A stretch of DNA of 64,000 bases. Origin: Diorhabda sublineata (lineage: Eukaryota > Arthropoda > Insecta > Coleoptera > Chrysomelidae). Each line of letters opens with the position of its first letter. Position 1 is the stretch's first letter. Below are positions 53,883 to 63,484 of the stretch, piece after piece. The notes under the pieces were generated by a model. The model was not told where the DNA came from. It worked only from the letters and a program-made list of their open reading frames with translations, and did not search any database. The stretch is taken from the NCBI RefSeq assembly GCF_026230105.1, contig NC_079482.1:5270001-5334000 (forward strand). The letters are read 5' to 3'. The position numbers were made by a program, and so were the translations under genes.

Positions 53883-54385
53883 TTGCTACTGGAATTGATG
53901 GTAAGTCATAACTATTTGCCATTAGGACAACGTTTAAGCATGTTTTCGACGAAAATGTGTATTTGGCTTTTTGCCGAACAGAGGATTAAAATCCCTTTCC
54001 AGCAAGGTGCTACACTACCCCCTTTTTTATTTCAAATTTTCGAGGGGGTACAAGAGGGGAATGATATTTTCATACTGTTCCCAGCGGGTATAAAATAGTG
54101 GAATCACCACAAAATATCTTGTATTATCCAGTCAGTATAAAGACCATCAAGAAGATAACAATCAAAATTATTGATCAGAACGGTGATTTGGTGAATTTTC
54201 AAAAAAAAAGAACTAACAATTACGTTACAAATTCGGAAAGCATAATGGTGTTACAATTTTTTCATTCGTATTCTGCAAAAAACTATAAAAGGTTAGTAAA
54301 TAAAGACGTAAAGGTTAGTGCACCTTCCATAACCAAAGAAAACATACGCTTTGTAAAAACGTTTGGAATCAAAGTATTAGTATAA
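53883..54385 (+). pseudogene. Minor (penton-like, single jelly-roll) capsid protein remnant of a Polinton/adintovirus-like element
   Basis: Two plus-strand frames meet near 54065-54098. The first (53883-54098) has unrecognised sequence beginning MLLELMVSHNYLPLG. The second continues as SGYKIVESP, VSIKTIKKITIKIIDQNG and DLVNF, alternating β-strand-like residues expected of a jelly roll, and ends at 54385. It stands directly upstream of the major-capsid-like gene in the same direction, the usual neighbour relation in Polinton-type elements. Recognition rests on memory of insect homologues and on order, not on a structural search. The gene is frameshifted and probably N-terminally incomplete. 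Confidence 0.45.
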
Positions 54386-54430
54386 TGGAAATATTACTGA
54401 TGAACATTTCAATGATACGACTGTTGAGAA

Positions 54431-55121
54431 ATGACAGTTCCATACATATCAACCGTACATTCCTGGATTAATTACAATAATGAGATTCGAATACCAATTC
54501 ACGATTTAGATGCTTTAACTCTTCCATCGAGTAGTTACTTGTATGTTGAAGGAAAATTGGTGAGGAGTTCGAGGGCTCCAAAAAAATTGAAACTTATTAA
54601 TAACGCCACCGCTTTCCTGTTCCGCGAGATACGTTACGCGCTAAATGGAGTCATCATTGACTAAGAAATGTGGGTCTTCTTTCTACGATGAAAAACTATT
54701 TGTCGTTCGGTGAAAATGAGAGTATTTTGTTTCAAAATGCTGGTTGGTTTCCGAAGGATGCTGCATACCGTTGCGCACAGTATCTGGTTTCTTTGAAGAT
54801 TTTGGGAAAATTATTATGAATATGAAGCAGGAATTGGAAGATATTTGCGCAGGGAATGATATTGATACTGAAAAGAGTAATGATGATACTGAACAACCCA
54901 AAATTGAAATAACGAAAATTCATTGGTGCGTACCTCATATTAAACCAAGTATAGAACAAGAATTACGCATGCATAAGATTGTTCATAATATTAAGGATCT
55001 ACCGATAAAATTCCGTTCATGGCAAATAATCCTATCATCACCTCCTTCTAAACGTCATACTTGGTGTCTTAACACTAGTACCAATATAGAAACAGCTGTT
55101 CATGTTATAATGAATTGTTAA
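54431..55121 (+). pseudogene. Major capsid (double-jelly-roll-like) protein remnant, N-terminal and middle parts
   Basis: The first frame, 54431-54664, includes NNEIRIPIHDLDALTLPSS, YLYVEGKLVR and NNATAFLFREIRYALNGVII. A shift then leads to 54744-55121 with CIPLRTVSGFFEDFGKIIMN, EITKIHWCVPHIKPS, IKFRSWQII and HTWCLNTSTNIETA. I associate this pattern with insect multi-copy virus-like major capsid proteins of the double-jelly-roll type. The frame stops at 55121, exactly where a mariner begins, and resumes beyond it at about 56321. Expression is unlikely. Confidence 0.5.
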
Positions 55122-56317
55122 ATTCTGAACAATACCTGCATGCGTCCCATGCATAAACCATACCATAACAACGAATAATAACTTATTAGAAGTGTCAGTG
55201 TCAAGTTTGACGTCAAAAAAGTAAACCAGAGTTACGCAATAAATTAAAAGAAAAAAGATGTCCACCGAAAGTGTAAGAATCGAAAAATTGGAGTATCGAG
55301 CCATCATCGAGTACCTGTATTTAAAAGGGTTAAGAGGTAAGCAGATTTACGAAGATATGCTTAATACCTTTGGTGATCAATGTCTTTCGTATGCGACCGA
55401 GAAAAATTGGACTGCAGGCTTCGAAAGAAGTAAATTTTCCTTTTAAGATGATGACCGATCGGGAAGGCCAGTTTCTGTGTCAGTCCCCGAAAATATCGAT
55501 GCAGTTTATGACATGATTTTATAAGACCGTCGAATTGGGCTAAAACGGATATCTGAAGCACTGAATATTTCATATGAACGTGTTCATCATATTGCTGCAA
55601 AATGGATCCCCAAATGTTTGAATGTTGACCAAAAGTGTGCAAGGGTAAAAGCATTGCGTTCGATCTGTGCTCGATTTGAAAACGATGTAGACTTCTTAAA
55701 CCGAATTGTTACTATGAATGAGACTTTGGTACACACTGGTACGATTCAGAAACAAAGCAACAATCCATGGAATGGCTACACTCTGGTTCTCCAAGACCTA
55801 AAATCTGCTGGAAACGTTCTTGCTTCAGTTTTTTGGGATTGCCATGGAGTAATCATGATTGATTTTGTGGATATGGGTAGAATAATAATTGGAGATTACT
55901 ATTCGATATTACTGACCACTCTACGGGCAAAGATTGAAGAGAAAAGACGCGGAAAGCTATCCAAAGGTGATTTGTTTTTGCTGTACAACGCCCCTGCACA
56001 CAAATCTCATGTTGCCATGCTAAAAATTCGTGATTTAGGGTTTGAATTACTAGAACACCCCCCTTATTCACCAGGTTTGGCTCCGTCCGACTATCATCTC
56101 TTTCCTCAACTGAAATAGAAAGTTTAAAAGGTCGCTCCAACAAGGAGATAATGAAAGCTGAGGAGGTTTTTTTTGAAAGGTCTAGAAACGTTGCAGTTTT
56201 GCTGTAATGAATGTATCCAATTAAGAGGAGAATATGTTGAGTAATAAAATGTTTTGACATTGAAATTTTGTTTGGTTCTATAGTAGTAGGCTAAGAATTT
56301 TTCAATATATCCTCGTA
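55121..56317 (+). mobile_element. mariner, mauritiana-like, inserted in the capsid-like gene
   Basis: The right end is TACGAGGATATATTGAAAAA read inward from 56317. The left end lacks the TACGAGGATGTATTGAT terminus seen in sibling copies, and homology starts within the 5' UTR near 55150, so the left few dozen bases are lost or rearranged. It is the longest of the three mauritiana-like copies in the window. Sequence on the two sides belongs to one capsid-like reading frame. Confidence 0.8.
55258..56260 (+). pseudogene. mauritiana-like mariner transposase, inactive
   Basis: The start MSTESVRIEKLEYRAIIEYL at 55258 leads into the helix-turn-helix (YATEKNWTAGFERSKFSF), with a stop at 55446 before DDRSGRPVSVSVPENIDA. 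A 30-bp deletion follows ERVHHI. Frame 55618-56118 has NDVDFLNRIVTMNETLVHTG, where the first catalytic Asp is Asn, LLYNAPAHKSHVA, where the second is Tyr, and PPYSPGLAPSDYHLFPQLK with the third kept. The C-terminal FFLKGLETLQ and CIQLRGEYVE are readable to 56240. With two of three catalytic residues changed it cannot be active. Confidence 0.88.
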
Positions 56318-56320
56318 TAT

Positions 56321-56584
56321 AGTGATTTATTTTTAGATTTTTCTATTTTTACACGAAAGCAATTTAAAAACTGGTTACCACTAGTTCATATTGACTGCTC
56401 CCGACAAAAAGAAGTTATACAATCAGGAAGTATTGCTCTAAGAAAAGAATTTGAAACAAATACTAATACAACTGCTGATACATCCGCTTATTGCTTAATA
56501 TTACATGAAAACGAATTCAATATTATAATGCAATGTTTAAAATTGTTAAGCAGTTATAATGCGCATGTCCCGATTTCTCTTTAA
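56321..56584 (+). pseudogene. Major capsid-like protein remnant, C-terminal part
   Basis: A plus frame is open from the mariner's right edge to a stop at 56582. It reads WLPLVHIDCSRQKEVIQSGS, then IALRKEFETNTNTTADTSAY, then CLILHENEF. The last stretches fit the end of the second jelly roll in the insect family referred to above. Size and direction fit continuation of the frame broken at 55121. It has no start codon of its own. Confidence 0.5.
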
Positions 56585-56689
56585 AACTACGGGTAAATCA
56601 ATTTTACCCTTACTCCAATATAATTTGTTTATATAAGTGGATGTTGGAGCAATATCACCAAAAGTTTTACAAAAGTTAAGAAACCTCGA

Positions 56690-57012
56690 GATATGATTTT
56701 AGTAGTGGATGTTCAAGGTTTCATAAAAGAAAATTGTCAATTAATAATAAAAATCGACCTATTTCAGTTTTTTTCCAAAGAGTACATAATAAGGCTAAAA
56801 TTGAATTTATTCCATACATGCATTGTATATGGGGTGTTGAGAACCTCTGCTATCTTTTGGATGCCGACGCAACAAATTTCGACTACCATTCCCTCAACTT
56901 TTTTGACGATATAAACGTTAACAAGGTGGATGAACTGGCATCAGGCAAGTTTTTGATGATTTCGTTGAAAGCTTTGTGCCACCAAAAGACTTCTTTCCAA
57001 CTATTCTGTTAG
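56690..57012 (+). pseudogene. Unidentified ORF of the virus-like cluster
   Basis: Two overlapping plus frames (56693-56914 and 56734-57012) share a frameshift near 56740. The first starts MILVVDVQGFIKENCQLIIK, the second continues with HCIWGVENLCYLLDADATNF and DYHSLNFFDDINVNKVDELA. I recall VDxQGF openings from repeated insect ORFs of unknown function. Placement 100 bp after the capsid-like gene and in the same direction suggests the same element. No function is assigned. Confidence 0.35.
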
Positions 57013-57014
57013 GT

Positions 57015-57895
57015 TAGCCCCGACTATTGAAAACCAAACTTTGAAACAACATTTTGCCTAATTTTTTTTCGTAATCAATATTGCAATTGCAAGTTAAACT
57101 TTCCGCATCGTAAGCAAACATCTGATAAACACGCACTAATTGAGTTATGGTACTGACGAATATCAAAAAAATTGCACCAGTCCGGGTCAAATTTGATCGA
57201 TCAATATTTTTAATTATAAAACTATTAATTTTTGTTACAAATTATATCAACTCCAGCTGAGAACTAGTCCCTAAATCTGTTTATTGCACAAAATACTAAT
57301 CTCGAGTCCGTCTCTGTCGACTGACCGCTACTTCATGTACTACGCACATTATACCTTTTTAGAAATCCCTTCGACTTTTTCTAAAATCGGCATTTGTTCT
57401 TAAAATTTACGACTCTCCCAAAAATTCGTCAATTCTTTTATAACCCTAAAAGCCGGTATTGTACAAGTCTCGTTCCAAGAACCTATTCACATCCTCAGTA
57501 CGACTTCGGTCATCTGGCATCGTGTGGAGAATTTTTTTTTGTTCGGTTGCGTCATGTATCTCCTAAAAATGTTGTTCTATATAGTTGATGCTTGAATTTG
57601 ATGCCATGTGTTTAGCATATATGTGTTTCTGTTCATTATAAAACGTTGCAAAAAAATTGTTTGACGCTTCGAGAAACTTACCAAATCTGTGTGTGTAACT
57701 AGAGAGATGTTGTGAGTGTTTGCATGGGGTTTTTGACTCATAATTTCTATAAGAATCGTCGTTATAACAATATGGAAATTACTATTTTGTTACTATTATC
57801 AAGGATTTACCAATATTTTTATATAAAATTAGGTGAGTTTTTCAATTTCATTTATTTCAATGGCGAATAGCAAATTTTCAAATATATTTCAATCA
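57015..57895. other. AT-rich sequence, nothing recognised
   Basis: No recognisable gene or paired repeat. Confidence 0.45.
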
Positions 57896-57898
57896 CTA

Positions 57899-58732
57899 CT
57901 ATAGTTCTTCCAATATCAATTGCAGATTATAAAAACTTGTATAAAAACCCTTACCGACAATTTTGTTTGATCTACCATGTAAATTGGACGGCTTTATACG
58001 CAGTTATTTGGACAGATGGACTTAATTTCAGTCCTATTTGGAAAAAAAATCCTAATTATACCTCGTCAATTTGACACAACTGAATATTAAATTATAAAAC
58101 GTAAATAGACGAGTAAAATGTACCTGCCTGTAAGGGCGTTCGGTTTAAACTGGGTACCAGACGTGAACTGGGCCCTTTTTGTACCCTATTCGTTTTTTCT
58201 GGAAAACGAAATTTCAAAGCAAACACCATAAAGAAAAATAAATTCTTTGAAAATAAAATAAAAGGAAAAAAAAACATTTCAATTGCAAAGTATCTTTATA
58301 AATAATCATGGTAGTCGGAATCGTTAGAACTAGAATCAGCATTTATTTGAATGTTAGTTAAAAGCTCTTTTTTTAAACATTCGAATATATTTAAAATGAT
58401 CGCTGCGGTTTTATATCTAAATATTTATTATTAAATTCATACCAGTCTTCATTCTCACACTAACGAAATTTATGAATGAAATAAATCTCACCAAACGAAT
58501 CTCCTGGTCAGGTCGCAGACTGTCTCTGGCAGGAATATTTCGAAGACATTGTGTACATACGCCTTCCGACAGCTTCGGCCAATAGAAATACATTTATGTT
58601 TACGATGTTTCCATTTGTAAACATTATAGATGATGAGTCCACGTGGACTGACGGTTTGTTAGATGTTTACCGAATTTTATACGGGGAGTAAACATTATTT
58701 TTCATTTCTTAATTTGGTATGAGTGCCATGCG
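57899..58732. mobile_element. MITE, long form
   Basis: The left end (TATAGTTCTTCCAATATCAA) and the right part from 58490 (CTCACCAAACGAATC through ATACGGGGAGTAAACA and AATTTGGTATGAGTGCCA) match the short MITE at 27313-27589. About 540 bp between them has no counterpart there. The right terminal repeat is cut off at about 58732. It carries no clear coding: the minus frame at 58092-58277 is AT-derived. Confidence 0.65.
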
Positions 58733-58889
58733 TATTTATGAAATATTGATTGTTGTGAACCCTCATCAACGTCCAGTTTTTTTCTGACCTCATATTGGTG
58801 TATTTTTTTTAATAACTTCATTTAGGCGTTTGCATTCAACTATGTTTCATTAATTTATATATGTTTGTTAATCTAAAACATGCCACGGA

Positions 58890-60290
58890 AGGGTTCAACA
58901 ACCCCAACAGTTTTTGTTATATATGTGGAGAATTAATTTCTACATATCAACGTCGAAATTTCACATTATTAATTGAATATATCCTGTGAGGAATCAAGAT
59001 AAATCCTGGGCTTCACATAAACGTTGTGTAACTTCTGTGAGACTATCACACTATCCAGTATCCAGTATCCAAATTTGTCTTCGGGAAACAGATCCATCCT
59101 TTATAGTAATCAAGACTCTACTCCAGAACTTGTTCTAAGTCACCGCGATAAGGGATTGAAAGATGGTGAACCGAGTCGTGAATCGTACTTATTGACACAA
59201 AGTGATGTAAACGATTTACTCAGTACGTAATTTGAATCTGTCTAAAAATTAGTACTTTTGGGGTGTAAACTTTTCCATATTCGACTTTTCTAAAGCAGGT
59301 GATTTTGTTAATTCTAATAACGTTCCGGTTTTGAAGAATTTATTAAATTTTGATCATAATCCAAATCACTGACGATTGTTTATTCATTTCTCAACAATAG
59401 TTTGAAAGCAGTGTTGCATCAAAACAAAAATAAACTTCCTGCGGTGCTGACTGCTCTTGATTTTGATATGAAAACAAGGAAATTTCTTTTTTTAAAAATT
59501 GAGTGCAGTAAACACGTATAAAAATTTTTTTTTGCTTGAGCTAGAGCTTGATCACACAAGATTCATTTGCGAACAGGAAAGTAGGGACAGAAAAAATCAC
59601 AATACAAAGCAAGGGCGTACCAGAATCTATACTAGGGGGGACAGGTTGTAACATTTTATCATAAAACACTTGATTTATAATTCCCGTTTCAGTCTAGTCC
59701 TAAATTGCCGATGAACGCTCGTCAAACACAACCTATTCAATCTATCTTCTACTATTGTACTACTCAGCCAGGTCTTTACCCTTCGAAGGGTACTAAAAGT
59801 TCATTCAACAGTAGCCGTGGTGGATAGAGCACTTAAAATGAGGGGTGTATGCCTAGTTTCAGGGGAAAAATATTAGCCTCGATCGTTTGTATTTTCAGCT
59901 GCCACCCCTCTTTCCTTGTTGGGTACTCCAATGATACAAAGAAAGTGTACCCAAGCGTAAATCACTCTTTCCAGGCCATAAAGAGGTAAAAAATGATCCT
60001 GTATTAGTGATGATGACATTCTTTTACCACCGTTGCACATAAAGCTCGAACTGTTGAAAATTATGGTGAAAACTATGTCTAAAGATGGCAGTGGATTTGT
60101 ATATCTGAAAGAGAAATTCCCCAAACTCAGCGAGGCAAAAATGAACATAGGAATATTTGTAGATCCAAAAAATATTTATGCTCGACTGTCAATTGGATTT
60201 ATTTCTGGCAAATTTCGATGCTGTGAGTGTCGAAACAAGCGAGAGGTTTCATCAAGACAATTCCTTAATGGATAAATGCAGATGTTAGCA
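58890..60290 (+). pseudogene. Cysteine-rich multi-copy insect gene family, copy 2 (heavily decayed)
   Basis: NPNSFCYICGELISTYQRRN at about 58908-58970 and, after shifts, NQDKSWASHKRCVTSVR near 58992-59042 match the first cysteine block of the copy at 12188. Then TIQYPNLSSG lies near 59060, FDHNPNHxRLFI near 59355, LKAVLHQNKNKLPAVLT near 59403-59455, and PLHIKLELLKIMVKTMSKDG through YLKEKFPKLSEAKMN at about 60030-60140. The order is the same as in copy 1. An unrelated segment of about 450 bp (59560-60010) is present in the middle. Confidence 0.6.
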
Positions 60291-60329
60291 GATTATTATT
60301 GAAGAATCTTCCAGAAGCCAAATATTCAC

Positions 60330-60820
60330 GAAAATCATGAGTAGGAAACCGGACGTGCCAATTTTTTTCATTCACATATTTGGTGAATATATTAACAATC
60401 TGATATAAATTTTCTTGTGATAAAAAAGTCAAAACTCCGTTAACCAGTGCTATTAGCCTCTAAACCTAAGTTAATATACATAGTAAAAATACAGGGTATA
60501 AAGAATCATCCCTTGATGTAATAATTAAATCTTGTCCCCCTACGTAATCTATGAAAGGCGAGGTCATGGCCAACTTTTACAACGCCTGTTTGTGATACAG
60601 AAAGACGAGACGCACGTCCAAACAATGCATTCCATTATTTAATTGAAATATAAATTGCACCTGAGAGGTCAACCACTGTCTACTTTTGTTTACTGCTCGA
60701 AGGTGTTCGTATATGTAAACGTACAGCAAATAATGTTAAACTCATACTGATAACGATCTCTCAGTAATTGAATTTAACCGAGTAATGAAAAGTACTATAA
60801 CGATCTCGCATTGGCGTCTC
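60330..60820. other. No recognised feature
   Basis: AT-rich. ATACAGGGTATAAAG near 60488 faintly resembles the ACAGGGTGT repeat ends. CGATCTC occurs twice (60751 and 60798). Confidence 0.35.
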
Positions 60821-60984
60821 TTTTATTAATTGAAAAACATGAACAAGAATGGAATGCTCTTCTTATTCATTTGTACAATTTTTAATTATTCTTTACTAAA
60901 CTATACTATACTAAACACTAATTTATTTAAATACACCTGTACGTTTACTTTCCACTATCGAAATATGTTCACAATTGCTTACTC

Positions 60985-61048
60985 ACTCCTACTGTTAGAG
61001 ACTCTTTATATACTTCTTCACTTTCCAGAATCTTCGATTTTCTAGAAA
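60985..61048 (-). promoter_or_regulatory. Heat-shock-element cluster plus TATA box, minus strand
   Basis: On the minus strand TTCTAGAA (61040-61047) and GAA-GA-TTC-TG-GAA (61023-61035) form five TTC/GAA units within 25 bp. About 10 bp later comes GTATATAAAGAG (61001-61012). Clustered heat-shock elements just upstream of a TATA box are the arrangement of insect heat-shock gene promoters. No heat-shock protein coding is found downstream: the first ATG (60860) opens only about 15 codons. It may be a displaced promoter or part of a retroelement. Confidence 0.4.
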
Positions 61049-61054
61049 TCTGTA

Positions 61055-61780
61055 CTTTATCGTAAACAAATAAAAAGGTCTTCTTAAAAAGTTTCTCTAT
61101 TAAAACAAATGTACGTAGGCAACAAATAAATAAACAAATTCAAAGAATGTTATTTCGTTGTTAAATATGTGATCATAGATAGTTATTAATTCATAGAGTT
61201 TATAATTTTTCTATGTATACGAAAATTTGAAAGATTTTCGATAGATGGCGTTTGCATTAATACTTGAGTCAACACCACTTAAGTCTATTACTCTCAAGCA
61301 AAAATCAGTAACTCTTCAAATAAGAAGGGGTGAGATTTCAATTTTTTATCAAAAATTAAAACAAACCTTATATTTCAACACATAATATCCTCAAATTCAT
61401 AGAATGTTATCTTGTTAGGAAGGATAGTTTGTTTAAAAGTACTCGGCGCTTCCGATTAACGTTTTAGAACAAGACCTGCTTCACGGTTTATATCAATACA
61501 TGAGTTTGTAACAGTAGTAGATTATCAGACGAACGATAATGTAGGTAATAACTCACGCAGATAAGGTTTACTGTAGTTATTCAAGTCATTTATAACCTTC
61601 ATTTTCGTAAATTGAATAGAACCACGATCTTCATGCTATCTTAGTAAGCGTGTCTTCTCTAATATTTTCTTAATAGTTTCATAGTTCAGCAATTTTCTCA
61701 TTTATTTCTGTTCTGTTTCAACTGAACCGAAAATATTCATCTCAAAAATTCTCACTAAGAGTGGATGTACTTAAAGATCT
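61055..61780. other. AT-rich sequence, nothing recognised
   Basis: No coding or repeat recognised. Confidence 0.45.
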
Positions 61781-61784
61781 AGAA

Positions 61785-62860
61785 GTGAACCGTATAGTAA
61801 TAAACTGGATTATAACAATGCTAAAAAGCAAAATAATAATAAAAGCACACAATACTAGGAAAAGAACTATTAGAGGAACGCTACAAGGAGAACTGATATC
61901 ACAATTATTATAATAATAGTGATTTAAAAGATTCTAGAAACTCTAGAAGAAAGAACAACCAAAAAATTGCGTATACTGTCGATGTAATCATTTCGGAAGA
62001 GGTTCACAAACAATCAGCGACATTCTGAAAAAGGTATTAGAAGATATCACCTTGTGCGGAAAATAAAACTGAATTGGAGTTAACTTTAAAAAACGAACTA
62101 CTTTTGTTCACCAGAAAATATAATATACCAACAATGAATGTACAAGAACTTTGCTTATAAACATAAACCAATCTTTCACGGAAAAAGGATGTGGAGGAAA
62201 CGATGAAAAATGAATAATCGCTTCCTATATCTCGTGGAAGATGTTTGGAGAAAATAGGAACTTCAAAAAAAGGTAGTAAATTGGTTGTATACGTAAATCT
62301 TAAGGTGTAAAATAATCCATATCTCAGTAGTTTGGTACGAATCTATGAGCGAAGAAACAAACAAAAATAATCTTACGAAAGTGCAGATAATAGTAGCACT
62401 GGAGCGAAGCACACTCTTGTAACTTTGCATTAACCTCTGCTGGATACCCGGACATTATGAAGTGGAAGGGAATTCCAATGCAGATGGAGTTGCTATAGAT
62501 GGAACGAGAGAAGAGAATGCCGAAAAAACAACAACACTACTATTGATGTCATTGTTGAAAAATGTTAACACACTAATTAGAGTCCAACATCAGGGTATAT
62601 GGTCAAACAGATATCCAGAGGGATTTGAGCAAGGATAAATGAAGAGAAAATAAAAAATAAAAAGAGTTTCACGAATAAATCAATCCAGAACACCATTAAA
62701 ACGATCACTAGACATCTCATTATTAATATAAGAGTCCAGAAATGGAGAGTGACAACAGACAACTAATGCAAAGTGTAACGAACAAGAAGATACTATCGAG
62801 CATCTACTCGGTGCCCTTGTGGGGACGACATACTAGATTGCAGAATTAGGCATAGAAAAA
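61785..62860 (+). pseudogene. LINE with RNase H (jockey/R1-like) remnant, plus strand
   Basis: Blocks appear in order on the plus strand. INWIITMLKSKIIIKAHNT and RGTLQGELISQLL (61800-61905) correspond to the RT region around RGxPQGGVLSPLL. TELELTLKNELLLFTRKYNI (62070-62130) corresponds to the post-YADD K-T-E-L-V-L-F-T-R-K block. INLCWIPGHYEVEGNSNADG (62430-62490) corresponds to the RNase H C-terminal W-x-P-G-H-x-x-x-x-G-N-x-x-A-D motif. CNEQEDTIEHLLGAL (62775-62815) is the C-terminal zinc-knuckle-like tail. The YADD box itself is lost. Stops are frequent. Confidence 0.75.
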
Positions 62861-62929
62861 AACCCATAAAAATATTATGTAATTGACAATCGACTGAATT
62901 ATTATGAGATCAACTATCTTTCCTCCTCA

Positions 62930-63480
62930 GGTGTATTAAAAATAAGCAAAATAAACCCTGGTCCACTAAAGGTTTACGTATATCTGCAAAGAACATGCGA
63001 TCTTTATCTCACTTGAAGAAATTCTCGGATAGTGTCTTTTTCAAAAATTACGCCAAACTATACCGAAAAATTCATCATAAGAGAATAAAAGCTGCCAAAA
63101 GTATTTATTACAATAGGAGCGAATCTTCAAACTTCAAAAGCGAGCTGTTAAGATATTTATTCGGACTAAACTGCAAGGACTTCTTTAAAAGATTAAAAAT
63201 TCTGAATCTTCCTTCCTTATACATCTTTGAATCCTTTGCACGGCTATCCCTTTAGGAATGCGGATACCTACTCCACGTTCAGAATTAGTTAAGGGCTCAA
63301 TATTTTACAATGCAAAAAAATGCACAATCACTTACCAATTGAAATCAAATCGATATCAACTTTTCCCGCATTCCGCAATAATTTGAGGACAAATTTACTG
63401 GAAACTGCCTTCTACTCTGTAAACGATTTCTATCATAATATTTATTTTAGACATACTGCATACTGGTTTAATTTTGCTAT
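62930..63480 (+). pseudogene. CR1/jockey-type LINE, internally deleted, plus strand
   Basis: NKPWSTKGLRISAKN near 62950-62995 and the helical FFKNYAKLYRKIHHKRIKAA (63035-63095) are the linker between endonuclease and reverse transcriptase. This jumps directly to SELLRYLFGLNCKDFFKRLK and LNLPSLYIFESF (63140-63235), the C-terminal region after the RT, then NHLPIEIKSISTFPAFRNNL and ETAFYSVNDFY (63323-63440), the very end. About 2 kb of RT is missing. The C-terminal part is related to the LINE piece at 25010-25530. Confidence 0.75.
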
Positions 63481-63484
63481 GGAC

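Noticed and set aside
55853..56260. 135-codon minus-strand frame
   Set aside because: It is antisense to the mauritiana-like mariner transposase.
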